NCBI GenBank assembly: GCA_964019055.1 | Contig: OZ025212.1 | Location: 5,028,766 to 5,092,765 of the forward strand | Origin: Anthopleura xanthogrammica | Lineage: Eukaryota; Cnidaria; Anthozoa; Actiniaria; Actiniidae | Length of the DNA stretch: 64,000 nucleotides | Reading direction: 5' to 3' | Shown here: in pieces, positions 10,584 to 21,941 of the stretch | How the letters are laid out: each line of letters begins with the position of its first letter | Position numbering within the stretch: the stretch's first letter is position 1 | Made by a program: the position numbers and the translations under genes | The notes under the pieces: generated by a model | What the model was told of the DNA's origin: nothing | What the model saw: only the letters and a program-made list of their open reading frames with translations | Database searches by the model: none

Positions 10584-13407
10584 ATGAAGTATACTGCAGC
10601 TGTGCTAGTGGTCTTTGTCTCGTTATTTGGCTATTACTTCTGGTATCATCAAGATACGGATTTGACTCTTCTCTTTTACTCGAAGTTCGGTCGTGAACCA
10701 TGTTCTGTTCTTGGTGGTAAAGTAGTGTGGATTACAGGAGCTTCTAGTGGGATTGGTGAATACTTAGCTTATGAATTAGCCCAATGTGGATGTAAACTGG
10801 TTCTTTCTGCACGAAGGAAACACGAGCTGGAGAGAGTCGGAGATAAGTGTGCAGGTAAGACTCAAATAATTTGAGGGAGGTGCGATATTGTGTCTGTTTT
10901 CGTCTACCTGTATATATGTACTCGTGAATGATCATCTATTGTCTCGCAAGTTTTTGCATGGTGCAAGTGAAGTGTTACTAAACAAATATCGAAAATATAT
11001 TCTGTAGAGATATGATCAGCAATAAGTCTTTCTGAAATCGAAAGGTCATCATTGCACTCTTTATTATTCACTAGTCTCTGATAAATTACTATTATTTGGT
11101 AACTGCAATTAGCTAGACGTTCGATATATCTCATTTCAAAGTTATATATAATATATGTACCCTATGGGTGATCTCGAGGGCTCTTGGCCAGCGCTTCTCG
11201 TTTTGTTTTGAAACGAAAACAAAACCAACAAATTCTTACAACGAATATTAACATTTTTATTTTAAGATGCTGCCACAGAAAAGTACCCGTCTTTTGACAA
11301 GGAGAAAGACGTCCTGATTCTACCGCTGGATTTGACCAAATTCTCGACTCACACAGAACTGACAAGCCAGGTGATAGAACGTTTTGGAAAGGTGAGGATA
11401 TTGACTTCGGGCTTCAGATATGGAAGGCAGAATTTCAAAACCTATGACGATAATATACAGACTTTGATAAATTTACGAACTAATTTGTCTCAGATTGATG
11501 TCCTGGTCAACAACGGTGGAGTTGGTCAGACATTTTTAGTAGAAGAAAGTCCATTTGAAGTCGAGAAAACCCTTCTGGACATCAATTTGATTGGACAAAT
11601 TTCATTGACCAAAGCTGTTCTTCCTCACATGCTGAAGAGACAAGAAGGACAGATCGTTGCTGTTAGTAGCTTCTTAGGAACATTCGGTAAGGAGAGAGTC
11701 ATGCATGAGCCGAAAACTCTGTGAGACAACCGCTCATTTATAGCGCATGATTCCTCAGCCATGGCAGGGCCGTAGCAGGGGTCGGGGCCTGGGGGCCGCC
11801 CGTCCCCCCCCCCCCCCCATAATTTAGGTCTTTCGAACTTATCCCCCCCCCATTTTTTTTGGCCTTGCTACGGCTCTGCATGGAGATATGGTGAATACCC
11901 CTTTTTTTATCATGCCTCATATCATATATACATACATATATACATACATACATACAGAAGCTATATATCGCAATGCATCCTGTATATCAAACTAAGAAAA
12001 ACGTTCTATTCCTTCTTTTTTTGAATTTTTAAAAGTGCAAATCCCTTTCTTCGGTTTCAGGTCTTACTCGAACCGCTGCCTACACTGCCAGCAAATTTGC
12101 TCTTCTGGTACATCGTCTAGCTCATGCAGTACTTGCTTGCTTCTACCGAGCAGTGGCGCAGCGAGGGGGGGAGGGGGGGGGCAATGGGGCCTTTGTTTGT
12201 TTGATGGATGATGGCAATGCCACTGGCGTTTTTATTCTGGATCCTGGGTCCTCGCTACGCCTCTGCTACCGAGTAAACTATACCAGAAGTCTAACACTCC
12301 ATGCATCTTTGTTCCTTTACAGGGATATTTTGGCACTCTTCGTCTTGAAACATCAGGTCGAAATATTCGAGTTTTGACACTTAAAACTGGCCCTGTTTTG
12401 ACTGAAATAATTAATAATTCCTTAACAGAGAATCCAAATGTGGTAAGTGATGTATGCATGGTGGCACAGTCAAATACTCCCCACTCGTACGCTATATTTG
12501 CCTTAACTCTGAAACGCAAAATGTACCAACACTTTTCAAAATTTTCCAATCATCTGTTAAATTTAGACCCACAAGAATACGTCTTACTACAAACTAGATA
12601 GGGAAAAGCATGAGCCCCAAACGTCATGGGAACCTTATGAAGCGGTTGCTATGGCGAACAATCAGGGATATTTTGGCACTCTTCGTCTTGACACTTCAAG
12701 TCGAAATGTTCACATTCTGACAACTCATGCTGGCCCTGTTTTGACTAAAATAGTTGCTTCACAGACAAGCTCAATGTTGTAAGTGGTCGTGTTCCATTAT
12801 TGCTTGTTTTTCCCTTTCAGTAACACGTTTTTATATCAGGACTAGTTCCTTCAATAGTCTTTTTAGTAGCTCATCTTCTTATCTTTAGACCTTCAAGGAA
12901 ACGCCTGGCTACAATTTAGGGGAAATGACCTTTAGATTTGATTATATGAGCCCGAGCCGTCATGGGTACCTTATGATGGTTGCCATGGCGAACAATCTGA
13001 AAGAAACATGGCCTTCCACCCAACCTTACCTCACATATCTCTATATGGTGCAGTACATGCCTTCTTTCTTCGTGTGGTAAGAATGCATTTTGTTAAGCGT
13101 TATAGTTTTGGGTGGAAAATAGTATTTGGGTAATTGTAGCATTGGTAATCTCGGACGAACATTGGAAAACAGGGACAATGGATAACGGGAATATTTGAAA
13201 TCTGGAAGAATGGGAAAGTGGAAAAAATCTGAAGACTTAAATCTAGGGGAATAGAAAACTGAAAAAAAATGGGACAATGGCTAATGGAATATTCGGATAA
13301 TTTTAGCTTTTACTCATTTGATTTATTATTGCCTTTTTAACTCCTTTTTACTGTTATATTTTAGGCTTCAGGAAAGTGTCGAGGTGATGCGGAGTGCGAT
13401 CAAGTGA
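10584..13407 (+). CDS. P2: DHRS7-like short-chain dehydrogenase/reductase, class A
   Basis: Same family and predicted role as P1. Exons: 10584-10854, 11267-11391, 11494-11686, 12061-12107, 12323-12442, 12889-13076, 13365-13407. They total 987 nt and give 328 aa. TGASSGIG (51-58), NNGG at the start of exon 3 (DHRS7 proteins also use NNGG), VSS, and YTASK in exon 4 are all present, so the catalytic set looks intact. Intron 2 is only 102 bp and has no in-frame stop, so it could be retained as a 34-residue insert. Intron 5 contains a fused relic of exon 6 and a second, frame-breaking exon 5 (12611-12776). The C-terminus is [14 protein letters not shown]. Confidence 0.9.
12611..12776 (+). pseudogene. 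Chimeric exon 6/exon 5 relic inside P2 intron 5
   Basis: Positions 12611-12662 match the middle of exon 6 (ATGAGCCCCAAACGTCATGG through GCGAACAAT). They run straight into a second copy of exon 5 (from about 12664, GGATATTTTGGCACTCTTCG). That copy ends before its own gtaagt donor but is 113 nt long instead of 120. The length change breaks the phase needed to join exon 6. The order exon 5, exon 6 fragment, exon 5 duplicate, exon 6 is what an unequal exchange between paralogs would leave. Confidence 0.75.
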
Positions 13408-14636
13408 CGACTAAATAAGGGAAAAAAACACAGTATTATTGGGTTTCCACTGAGGTGCCCCTCTGCCCCTCTAGACGCAACAGTACAAAGTTATCAGTTT
13501 CATTAGAGCTAATTCCACACGCATGGGAGAACGAAACGTTTCTTAGTGTTACAGACAATGTATGGACTTAGTAAGAAATATCATGACATTTAATCATAAA
13601 GGTGGTTTTTTTCCTTTCTGGTTTTTGATAATTCTGATAGATGCATACATTTTTAGATGGTTTTTCATTAATTCTTATTAATCTTCATGGTAATATTAAC
13701 GATTTTCGTTGCTGCCCCCCACCCCCCAACGCAAAGTATTATGGGGATATGAAAGTGGTGAAAAGGGTGGGGTAAAAATTTCAATTGACTGGATTTCATT
13801 TTGTAGAAATGAATTAAGGATGGGGATACTGGTAGTCTCCACCTTTGGAAGAGTATTCTGAATTTTCGACTCAAATATATATAGGTCAAATTGCAAAAAT
13901 GTATATACCATACTCTGTTTTATAGAATGGTTAACAGAGTCGAGTACGTCTGTTCAGAAGTATTTGCCCTTTGCCCAGTGTTTTTGTGTAATCAACTCTT
14001 GTGGAAAAGAAAGGACCACAGACTGACCTTCGACATGGCTGCAGCTAAAAATAAAGCTATAAATTCTCCTAACTGTATGTCAATGTATTATTGCATGCTT
14101 TGTGGTTTCCTGACGGTTTGGTTGTATTTTACGGCGATTTTAGGAAATTTTATCTCGTCTTTAGGGAGGAAATAAAATTTCCTAAAATCGCCTTAACATA
14201 TAACCAAAGCGTCAGGAAACCACAAAGCATGCAATAATACACTGATATACAGTTAAGAAAACAATGAAATGAATCTTATTTAAAAATATATTTAAGATCT
14301 GCCATACATTCTCTATATATAGCTATTCAGCTTGGGCTAACTGTGAGAAAATTCTATATTTTTAATTATTCTTTCAACTGCGACCCACCCACCCCTCCCT
14401 CCCTCCCTCCTTCCCCGTTCAAGAGAGGGGGCATCATTGCGTGACCTGAAGACACGGTAAGGTGCACCGCATGTAATCTTCTCGGTCTAGGGATCTTAGT
14501 ATGCAAAGTAGTGTGTTACTGAAGCTAAAATATAAACGATCACCAATCTTACGATATTGAATAAGCGAAGAGGTACGATATCATATCTTCAAAGCCAAAC
14601 CAGTGAATACAAGTTATATAGCGTCCTTGTAGCATC
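13408..14636. other. Intergenic spacer P2-P3
   Basis: No gene is seen. The spacer holds a palindromic TA-flanked MITE (14072-14253), a CCCACCC-rich stretch near 14385-14415, and the P3 upstream block with TTATATAG at 14614-14621. Short open frames on either strand have no recognisable content. Confidence 0.55.
14072..14253. mobile_element. TA-flanked palindromic MITE (Tc1/mariner-like)
   Basis: The element opens with ACTGTATGTCAATGTATTAT and closes with the imperfect complement, each end bordered by TA. The arms are about 75-85 bases and can pair almost end to end, for example GCATGCTTTGTGGTTTCCTG with its complement at 14211-14230. A TA target duplication and short size fit a Tc1/mariner-type MITE. 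No transposase is present. Confidence 0.7.
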
Positions 14637-17600
14637 ATGAAGTGTACTGTAGCTGTGCTAGTGGTCTTTGTCTCGTTATTTGGTTATTACTTCTGGTATC
14701 ATCAAGATACAGATTTGACTCTTCTCTTTTACTCGAAGTTCGGTCGTGAACCATGTTCTGTTCTTGGTGGTAAAGTAGTGTGGATTACAGGAGCTTCTAG
14801 TGGGATTGGTGAATACTTAGCTTATGAATTAGCCCAATGTGGATGTAAACTGGTTCTTTCTGCACGAAGGAAACACGAACTGGAGAGAGTCAGAGATAAG
14901 TGTGCAGGTAAATATCTCACCAAAAACCTTAAATGAATTTTCTGTGATCCATGGTGCAGATTGATGTTACAGTCATCGGACTTTCTCAATGCTTTGATCC
15001 AGACAATATCCGCACCTGGTGCATTATATGTCCGATCTGCAGGCGACCAAACGTATTTGTACCTTGCGCATGTTGTCAGTACTTGTATTGTCTAGAATTT
15101 TATTTAATTTATCTATATTTAGACCTTCTCAATATTTATGTTGTAAGAAGCGAGTGAAGTTGTGAAACTGGTCAAAATCACTCAAAAACCTTTTACGAAA
15201 ACACATGATTTCCTACTTAGATTTTTATACCAAAGTGTTCCTCGATTATCAATGTTATTTAGAATTTTTTTTGATCCTTTGTGATTTCCAACGGCAACAC
15301 GAAAACCACTGACGTCACGGTCCACTAATATTTGAGTTTTGGCTACCTGTGGATCAATGGGTTGTTTAAGGGAGGGGAGGGTAGGGCATTTGTCCGGCAA
15401 CTTAGAAATTGTTGAATGCAAATCAGTATATTTCGTTGAAGTTGAATTTGAAGTTGAATACACGTGACATTCGGAAGAGTCGAAATGTCTATTTATAATT
15501 ATCTGGACAACGTTGATGGGAATGGCTATAACGAGTGTTGCATGTAAATAGCGAAGGCTGAAGTTGAACGAAAATATGTATAGTTGAATGTAAATATATA
15601 TGTGGTTGAATATTGCAACATTCGGCCAAACATAGACGACAATTCTGCTTTAATGTTACCAATAGATTAATACCGGCCGGACCTCATTTTAATTTTTTCC
15701 TTCTAAAGATATTGCCATGAAGAATTACCCCTCTTATGCCAAGGAGAAGGACATCCTAGTTCTGCCTCTGGATTTGAGCAAAACGTCGACTCACTCAGAA
15801 CTCACAAACCAAGTAATTCAACATTTTGGACTGGTAGGATGTGACTTTTGAATGAATTGTTTAATTTCTTCGACTGTACTTTGTATTTTTATCATATTGA
15901 TTTTGCAGACACTCGTGCTATTCGCAAAACTGTGTGTATCATTTTCGAAATGGCATAGTTTACAAAAGGTTTCTTATTCCCTTGTGTTTCTTTGCCGGAC
16001 AGGTTGATATTTTGGTCAACAACGCTGGAGTTTCCCAAACATTTGCAGTCGAAGAATCTCCCTTTGAAATCGAGAAAAACATATTGGACATCAATCTCCT
16101 TGGAACGATTTCATTGACCAAAACTGTTCTTCCTCACATGCTGAAGAGACAAGAAGGACAGATCGTCGTTGTTAGCAGTACCTTGGGAAAATTCTGTGAG
16201 GCAACCGCCCTTTTAGAGCTAGTGATTCTCCAGCCATAAACCTTTTCTGAGATTGCAACATAATGTATTGTAACTTTGGTGGAAATATATTCTGTCAATT
16301 CAGCTATTCATCTGCAAGAAAGGATGATTAGTGACTCCAAATTTTCATGCATTTATAGGGTATTTTTGCACCAAGCTAGACCGAAATGCATCCCACGTAT
16401 CCCTCAGTAGAGGTCTATTGTCACTCTGCTAATTCTTTTGAATAACTTGATCTTCTATCTTATTGGTTTCAGCATTGACTCGATTAGCTGCATACTGTGC
16501 CAGCAAATTTGCCCTTCAGGTAGATCGTATAGCTACTGTACTTGTGATGCCAAACAACAGAAGCATTATATGATGAAGTCTATCATCATCATCATCATCA
16601 TCGTCATCATCATCATCATCATGATGATCATGATGATGATCATCATCATGATCATCATCATGATCATCATCATGATCATCATCATCATCATCATCATGAT
16701 CATCATCATGATCATCATCATGATCATCATCATGATCATCATCATCATCATCATCATGATCATCATCATGATCATCATCACGATCATCATCATGATCATC
16801 ATCATGATCATCATGATCATCATGATCATCATTATCATCATCATTATCATCATCATCATCATCATGATCATCATCATGATCATCATCATCATTATCATCA
16901 TCATCATCATCATCATCATTATCATCATCATCATCAACATCATCATCATCATTATCATTATCATCATCATTATCATCATCATCATCATCATCATTAATAT
17001 TCCTGTCGATCTTTGTTTCTTTACAGGGATATTTTGGCACCCTTCGTCTTGAAACATCAAGTCGCAATATTCGAGTTTCAACAGTTCAAACTGGCGCTAT
17101 TTGGACTGACATATATGGAAATGCCTTCACAGCCAAGCCCAATATGGTAAGAGGTGACACGAGTGAAAAACGCACTGCGCAAGCTCGGAAGTTCGTCGTG
17201 CTTACAAAGAAAGCCTTTGGAGATTTAACGGAGTTTAGTAAATCTCTAAAATTAAGGCCGTTCGTGGAAAGTTAGTGCTTATTTTTTCCAGACACATTGC
17301 TTTAATTGTTTTCTTTCCCCGGGTCAATAATACAAGAGAAATTCGCATAATACAAGACATGTAAATCTCCAATGGTTTTCTTCGTAATCACGACTCGTCT
17401 ATGAATATTCTGCCAAACTTCCGAGCATGCGCAGTGCGTTTTTCACCCTTCAGGTCGTAAGGAGTGGTTTTCCATTCTTGTTCGTTTTACGCTGTCAGGG
17501 GTAAAGCACGACAAGTACGTCGTGTCCATTGTGTTTCCTCCAAAGTCGCAATCTTTTCAGTAGCTTATCTCTTAGTTGCAAAACCAGAATCTTTTAATTT

Positions 17601-18469
17601 CACTTGTTTGTTTCTGCTGTTTGTTTTAGTTCGTAAAAGAAATGCCTAACTACCAACCAGGATGGGAAAAACATTTGAATTTCGATTTTATGAGCCCAAG
17701 CCGTCATGGGTACCTTATGACGGTTGCCATGGCGAACAATCTGAAAGAAGCATGGCCTACTAAACAACCTTTCCTCTCCTATCTCTATATGGCGCAGTAC
17801 ATGCCTTCTTTCTTCATGTGGTAAGAATGATTTTTGTTAAGCTTTATGAGTATGGTTGGGTGAAATAGTAATTTGGTAATGGCTGAAAAGCTTGATCGGG
17901 GACATTGGGACACTGGGCAAATAGGTGACTGCAAGGGTCGGAGAAATTGGGACGCTGGAACACGAGATCAAAAATTGGAACACTGGGGAACAAGGACATT
18001 GCGGTGACAACGGGCAGGAGTAAATCCGAGGGAGGGGTGCAGGGGATGCGCACCCCTGGATCGACTTTGTGCCCCTATTTTGAAGATAACCCAATACAAA
18101 AAATGTTTTCATTCTTTGATTCTGAAAGTTGCATCTTTCCCTTGGCCGACTTTAAAACTTGCAAGATATCCGATAAAAAGTTGGATCTCCTTTTTTTTGT
18201 GTGTCGGCGTTTTCACGGGCAGGTGTCCTTCAATGCTGCACCCTTCCCTGAACACAATCCTGGTTCCACTCCTGACGGGGACGTAAACATTGGTGATCTT
18301 GGGTTTAGGGACGTTTGGACACTGGGGCATGAGGAAAGTGGGACGCTGGGAAAACGGCCATGCAGAACATCCATGCATTTAACTGCCTATTCAGTCATTG
18401 ATTTAGTTGTGTTTGCTGTTGTGTTTTAGGCTTCAGGAAAACATCGAAGCTATGAAGCTTTTTGTATAA
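14637..18469 (+). CDS. P3: DHRS7-like short-chain dehydrogenase/reductase, class A
   Basis: Exons: 14637-14907, 15709-15833, 16003-16195, 16473-16519, 17027-17146, 17630-17820, 18430-18469. They total 987 nt and give 328 aa. The membrane anchor, [15 protein letters not shown] and YCASK are present. Two changes stand out. Exon 3 ends TTCT before gtgagg, giving Ser where other copies have Gly or Ala. The segment after the active site reads TGAIWTD where sisters have GPV, a region that in SDRs contacts the nicotinamide part of the cofactor. Exon 6 is three bases longer than in P1 and P2. Intron 4 is filled by an ATC/ATG array. AATAAA follows at 18489-18494. Confidence 0.9.
16579..16995. repeat. 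ATC/ATG trinucleotide array in P3 intron 4
   Basis: About 415 bp of (ATC)n is interrupted at regular intervals by ATG, producing self-complementary CATGATCATCATCATG blocks able to form many alternative hairpins. Open frames of Ile, Met or Asp on both strands are artefacts of the period. It ends 30 bases before the exon 5 acceptor. Confidence 0.85.
17163..17446. mobile_element. MITE with GTGAAAAACGCACTGCGC ends in P3 intron 5
   Basis: The left end GTGAAAAACGCACTGCGC and right end GCGCAGTGCGTTTTTCAC are inverted repeats. The similarity continues inward through CTCGGAAGTT and GGAGATTTA. A related terminus (CGTTTTTCACTCGTGTC) occurs near 20038-20054. There is no coding content. Confidence 0.6.
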
Positions 18470-18932
18470 AGTTGACAACCAAACATACAATAAATGAAAC
18501 ACTAGTATGTTGTTTTACTTCGTTCTCCTTATTCAATTATGTTGAAGTCGGTCCTCAGAGGATCGCAAGGTGATTGATGGTTGTGTGATTTGTTATGTAT
18601 TCTTTTTCTGGGTCATATCGTGTCGCTAACTGCCTGGAACATTAGACTGCTCTCTATCAGGTTTCTAGTTTTTCACTAATAGCGCTTTCCACGGATGACG
18701 TCACAATGATGCATCATGGGATTGAAATGCGGACAAGCCAAGCCAAAAACACCTGCTAATATGCTGCAACAATGTTTTCTTTTCTTGTTGTTTTTAATTC
18801 TTGATTCCCCTTATCACCCTTGATACCACTTCTACAGAATCCTGTTCGTAGTTCCTTTCGTTGGCCTAGTTAAGAACATTATCTTGCGACTTTAATGGTA
18901 GTGGTATCAAGATGTAATAAGGGGAATGGTGA

Positions 18933-19099
18933 ATAGACCTTTTTAGCTTCGTATGCAAATTGCCCATTTCAGACCACATGACATTCCCTTGAGAAATGTT
19001 CTTTTGTTAAAATATTAACACATGAAAGAATCAGCTCCCAAGAGTGGCATCACATGGTCTGAAATGGGCACAACAAACAACGAAGCTGAAAAGGTCTAT
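18933..19099. mobile_element. MITE family with ATAGACCT ends, copy 1
   Basis: The ends ATAGACCTTTTTAGCTTCG and CGAAGCTGAAAAGGTCTAT are inverted. An inner pair, GCCCATTTCAGACCACATGA and its imperfect complement near 19048-19070, extends the palindrome. The second copy at 38431-38629 shares the same inner block, which supports a real family. Confidence 0.65.
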
Positions 19100-20826
19100 T
19101 CATGGAAAAACCATAGTTTTTCGACTGATATTGATCTTCTTTTCCATGCCGAAGCCTTTTTTTACAAAGTTTGTCCGCATTTCGATCCCACAAGGCTTTG
19201 CGATATATCTATTTTTAGTAACCGTAGAAAATGCTATTCAGCTTTGCCGAGTTATATGTCAATCGTGGAAGGGATGGGTCGAAAACGTGAAATCTTTAGA
19301 ATATTGTTTATGATCGAATAGAAATTCAGTGAGAAATCAAGCTTATTCCAACATACTTCTGAGTCTCTCTGTTGTATTGAGAATAGTATAATAACGTTTT
19401 TGAAGCCTCTTATTTCAAGGAATTTCCAAGTATGATAAAATTGACATATTTGCGAATTGAGCGCCTGAAACACTAAGTTTATTCGACATTTACTTTATGA
19501 AAATCGTCAAACCCTTCCAAGAAATCAAGAAATAAGACCAGGCACTAAATAAAAATCAGGTCTACATGAAGATTTTGGCAGAACTATTTTGAGCTAACAT
19601 CTCCTAGACTTTGTCATGCACGAGGTCAGGCCACGTGACGTAAACAGATGATATAATTTTTGCTTGGTTGTTGAATGATTTTGTAACTCTCATTCTCTAA
19701 ATTTTCTCTGGTTCTTTACCTGCTATAAAACGAACGAACGAACTAAACTCGTCTTTACTTAGACCTTTTCAGCTCAAAGATTTCCTGAAATGAATATATC
19801 TATTTCATCAGACACGCCAGTGTTAGTGGGTCAATTTAGTCCAGGTCAAGTATAAACCTTACAAGCGTTAGTAACGCAATGCAGTTGCACAGGTACATAA
19901 CGATTGATTCTTTTCCCATTAAGCTCCAGCGTAGCACCACCTTCGGCAACCCAGTGCACGCTCCAAGAGCGTCTAGCTACAATTTAAGCATGAAGACGTT
20001 TTGACTAATTTGCATACGAACTTAGAGCATGCGCAGACGTTTTTCACTCGTGTCCGTAATGTATTGATTAAATGTTTTACATTATATTGTATGTTGTATG
20101 AGGTGTGATGCATTGTATTTTATGAATATATTACATCAATTGCATCCAAAACATCAAGGGCACTAGGACACCTAAAGTAGTTGGATTTCTATAGTTTTCC
20201 CCCCGATTATTTGAATCAAGTGAACGTTATTTTTGTTTACTTATCTTGTGTTTGTGATCGTTTGCTGCTAAAATGTAGTTTTACTTCCGAGTCAATGGTC
20301 AAAGGGTTAAAATAACCGTTTTGTATAACTATATTAACGCTCCGCGACTCTCTCTTTTCTTTCTCAATCGTGCGCTCCCTTAACTGCTCTCTTTCTCCAC
20401 AGGGAGCCCAGTTCTTCGGTTCAGTTACGGGCAGAATACAGAAAGGAATATTAAATGGTTCAGAATTTCCCCCCGCTTTAAGCTTGACTCAAAATATGAT
20501 TAAGTGAACTATTAAAATTGTAAACTCAAAGCATTTATCGTAAGCTACTAGTAACGCACAGGGTGCCAAATATATAAACGATCTTGAGGGCGCGCATGCT
20601 CTGGAGCTCATCCTTAATATAGTCATTTGTAAAATATAGTCACTGACCGGCTCCGCGACTACGCGACTGAACCGAAACGGAATATGGATAGAAATCGCTG
20701 AAGCGCTTAATTGTTCGCTCTGAAGTAGTTGTTTTTGCTTACTAATGAGATAACACAAGCAGCAACCCTTTCAATGTTTGTCTTCGGGTTTTGCGAAAGG
20801 AAGACAAAAGTCTATATGACTAATAT

Positions 20827-21941
20827 TACGGTGGCCGACAACGGTCATCCAAAATCAAAACCATAAAATTGGTCAAGTCTAAATTCGTTTATACGCAAAA
20901 GTCAAAGTCAGTTCTTCTTTTCTCTATTTGCGCTTTATTGATTTTTGCTTTTGTCAATATTCGTCTTTGTCGATGGAGCGAAAGTCCTACTTTCGCTCCA
21001 TCGACTTTCGCTTGGACGTGACTTCTCCTTTTGGGCATTTTCACTTTTTGAAAAAAAAACTGCAGGCGTTACTCGCTCAATACCTACGGGAGACTGGTTA
21101 CTTGTTCTCAGTCCCCCTCGTTTTAGTACGATCGAACAAAATGGCGGAAACAGGAGGTGAGTTGGAAGGTAAGTTTTGATTGTTGTGAGGGATTATTGTG
21201 TATTATTTTCATATTAAAGAAAATCCCTTTTTTAATGAGTAGTAGTAGTATTTTATAGTTTATGTATTGCTTTGTTTTGTCCGCCAGATGTTGTACAATT
21301 TTTGGAAAGGCAGATCCAGTTGAATAAACCCATGAAGACGTTGTTAAAACTTCTCCTTCTCCTAAGTCGAGTTCACATCATTCTGTAGCCTAACTTGCAA
21401 GCACTGCCATTCATTTCATTCTGTTAAAAAAAATAAGTATATAGTGACCTTTGATGGAAGAGTTGCATTATAATTTTTTATTACAAATTTTTACTCAGTG
21501 TACAACATCTGGCGGACAAAACAAAGCAAGGGAATTTGAAGGGATTTTCTTTAATATGAAAATAATACACAATAATCCCTCACAACAATCAAAACTTACC
21601 TTCCAAATCACCTCCTGTTTCCGCCATTTTGTTCGATCGTACTAAAACGAGGGGGACTGAGAACAAGTAACCAGTCTCCCGTAGGTATTGAGCGAGTAAC
21701 GCCTGCAGTTTTTTTTTCAAAAAGTGAAAATGCCCAAAAGGAGAAGTCACGTCCAAGCGAAAGTCGATGGAGCGAAAGTAGGACTTTCGCTCCATCGACA
21801 AAGACGAATATTGACAAAAGCAAAAATCAATAAAGCGCAAATAGAGAAAAGAAGAACTGACTTTGACTTTTGCGTATAAACGAATTTAGACTTGACCAAT
21901 TTTATGGTTTTGATTTTGGATGACCGTTGTCGGCCACCGTA
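20827..21941. mobile_element. Foldback element with about 440-470 bp inverted arms
   Basis: The left arm (20827-21298) and right arm (21501-21941) are near-perfect inverted copies. They start TACGGTGGCCGACAAC and end in its complement, and are flanked by CTAATAT (20820-20826 and 21942-21948), an apparent 7-8 bp target duplication. Each arm contains a smaller perfect hairpin (GATGGAGCGAAAGT ... ACTTTCGCTCCATC). Each arm also has a stretch AAAATGGCGGAAACAGGAGGTGAGT that looks like the 5' end of a host gene (good start context plus donor). Identical 83-residue open frames on opposite strands (20928-21179 and 21589-21840) follow from the duplication. No transposase is seen. Confidence 0.8.

Noticed and set aside
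11494..11530. Loss of the NNAG motif (NNGG) in P2 and P4 as inactivating
   Set aside because: DHRS7 proteins normally carry NNGG here as far as I know, so the change is probably within the family norm.
20928..21840. Two identical 83-residue genes on opposite strands
   Set aside because: They are the same sequence in the two arms of the foldback element. No domain was recognised; a short captured exon is more likely than a gene.
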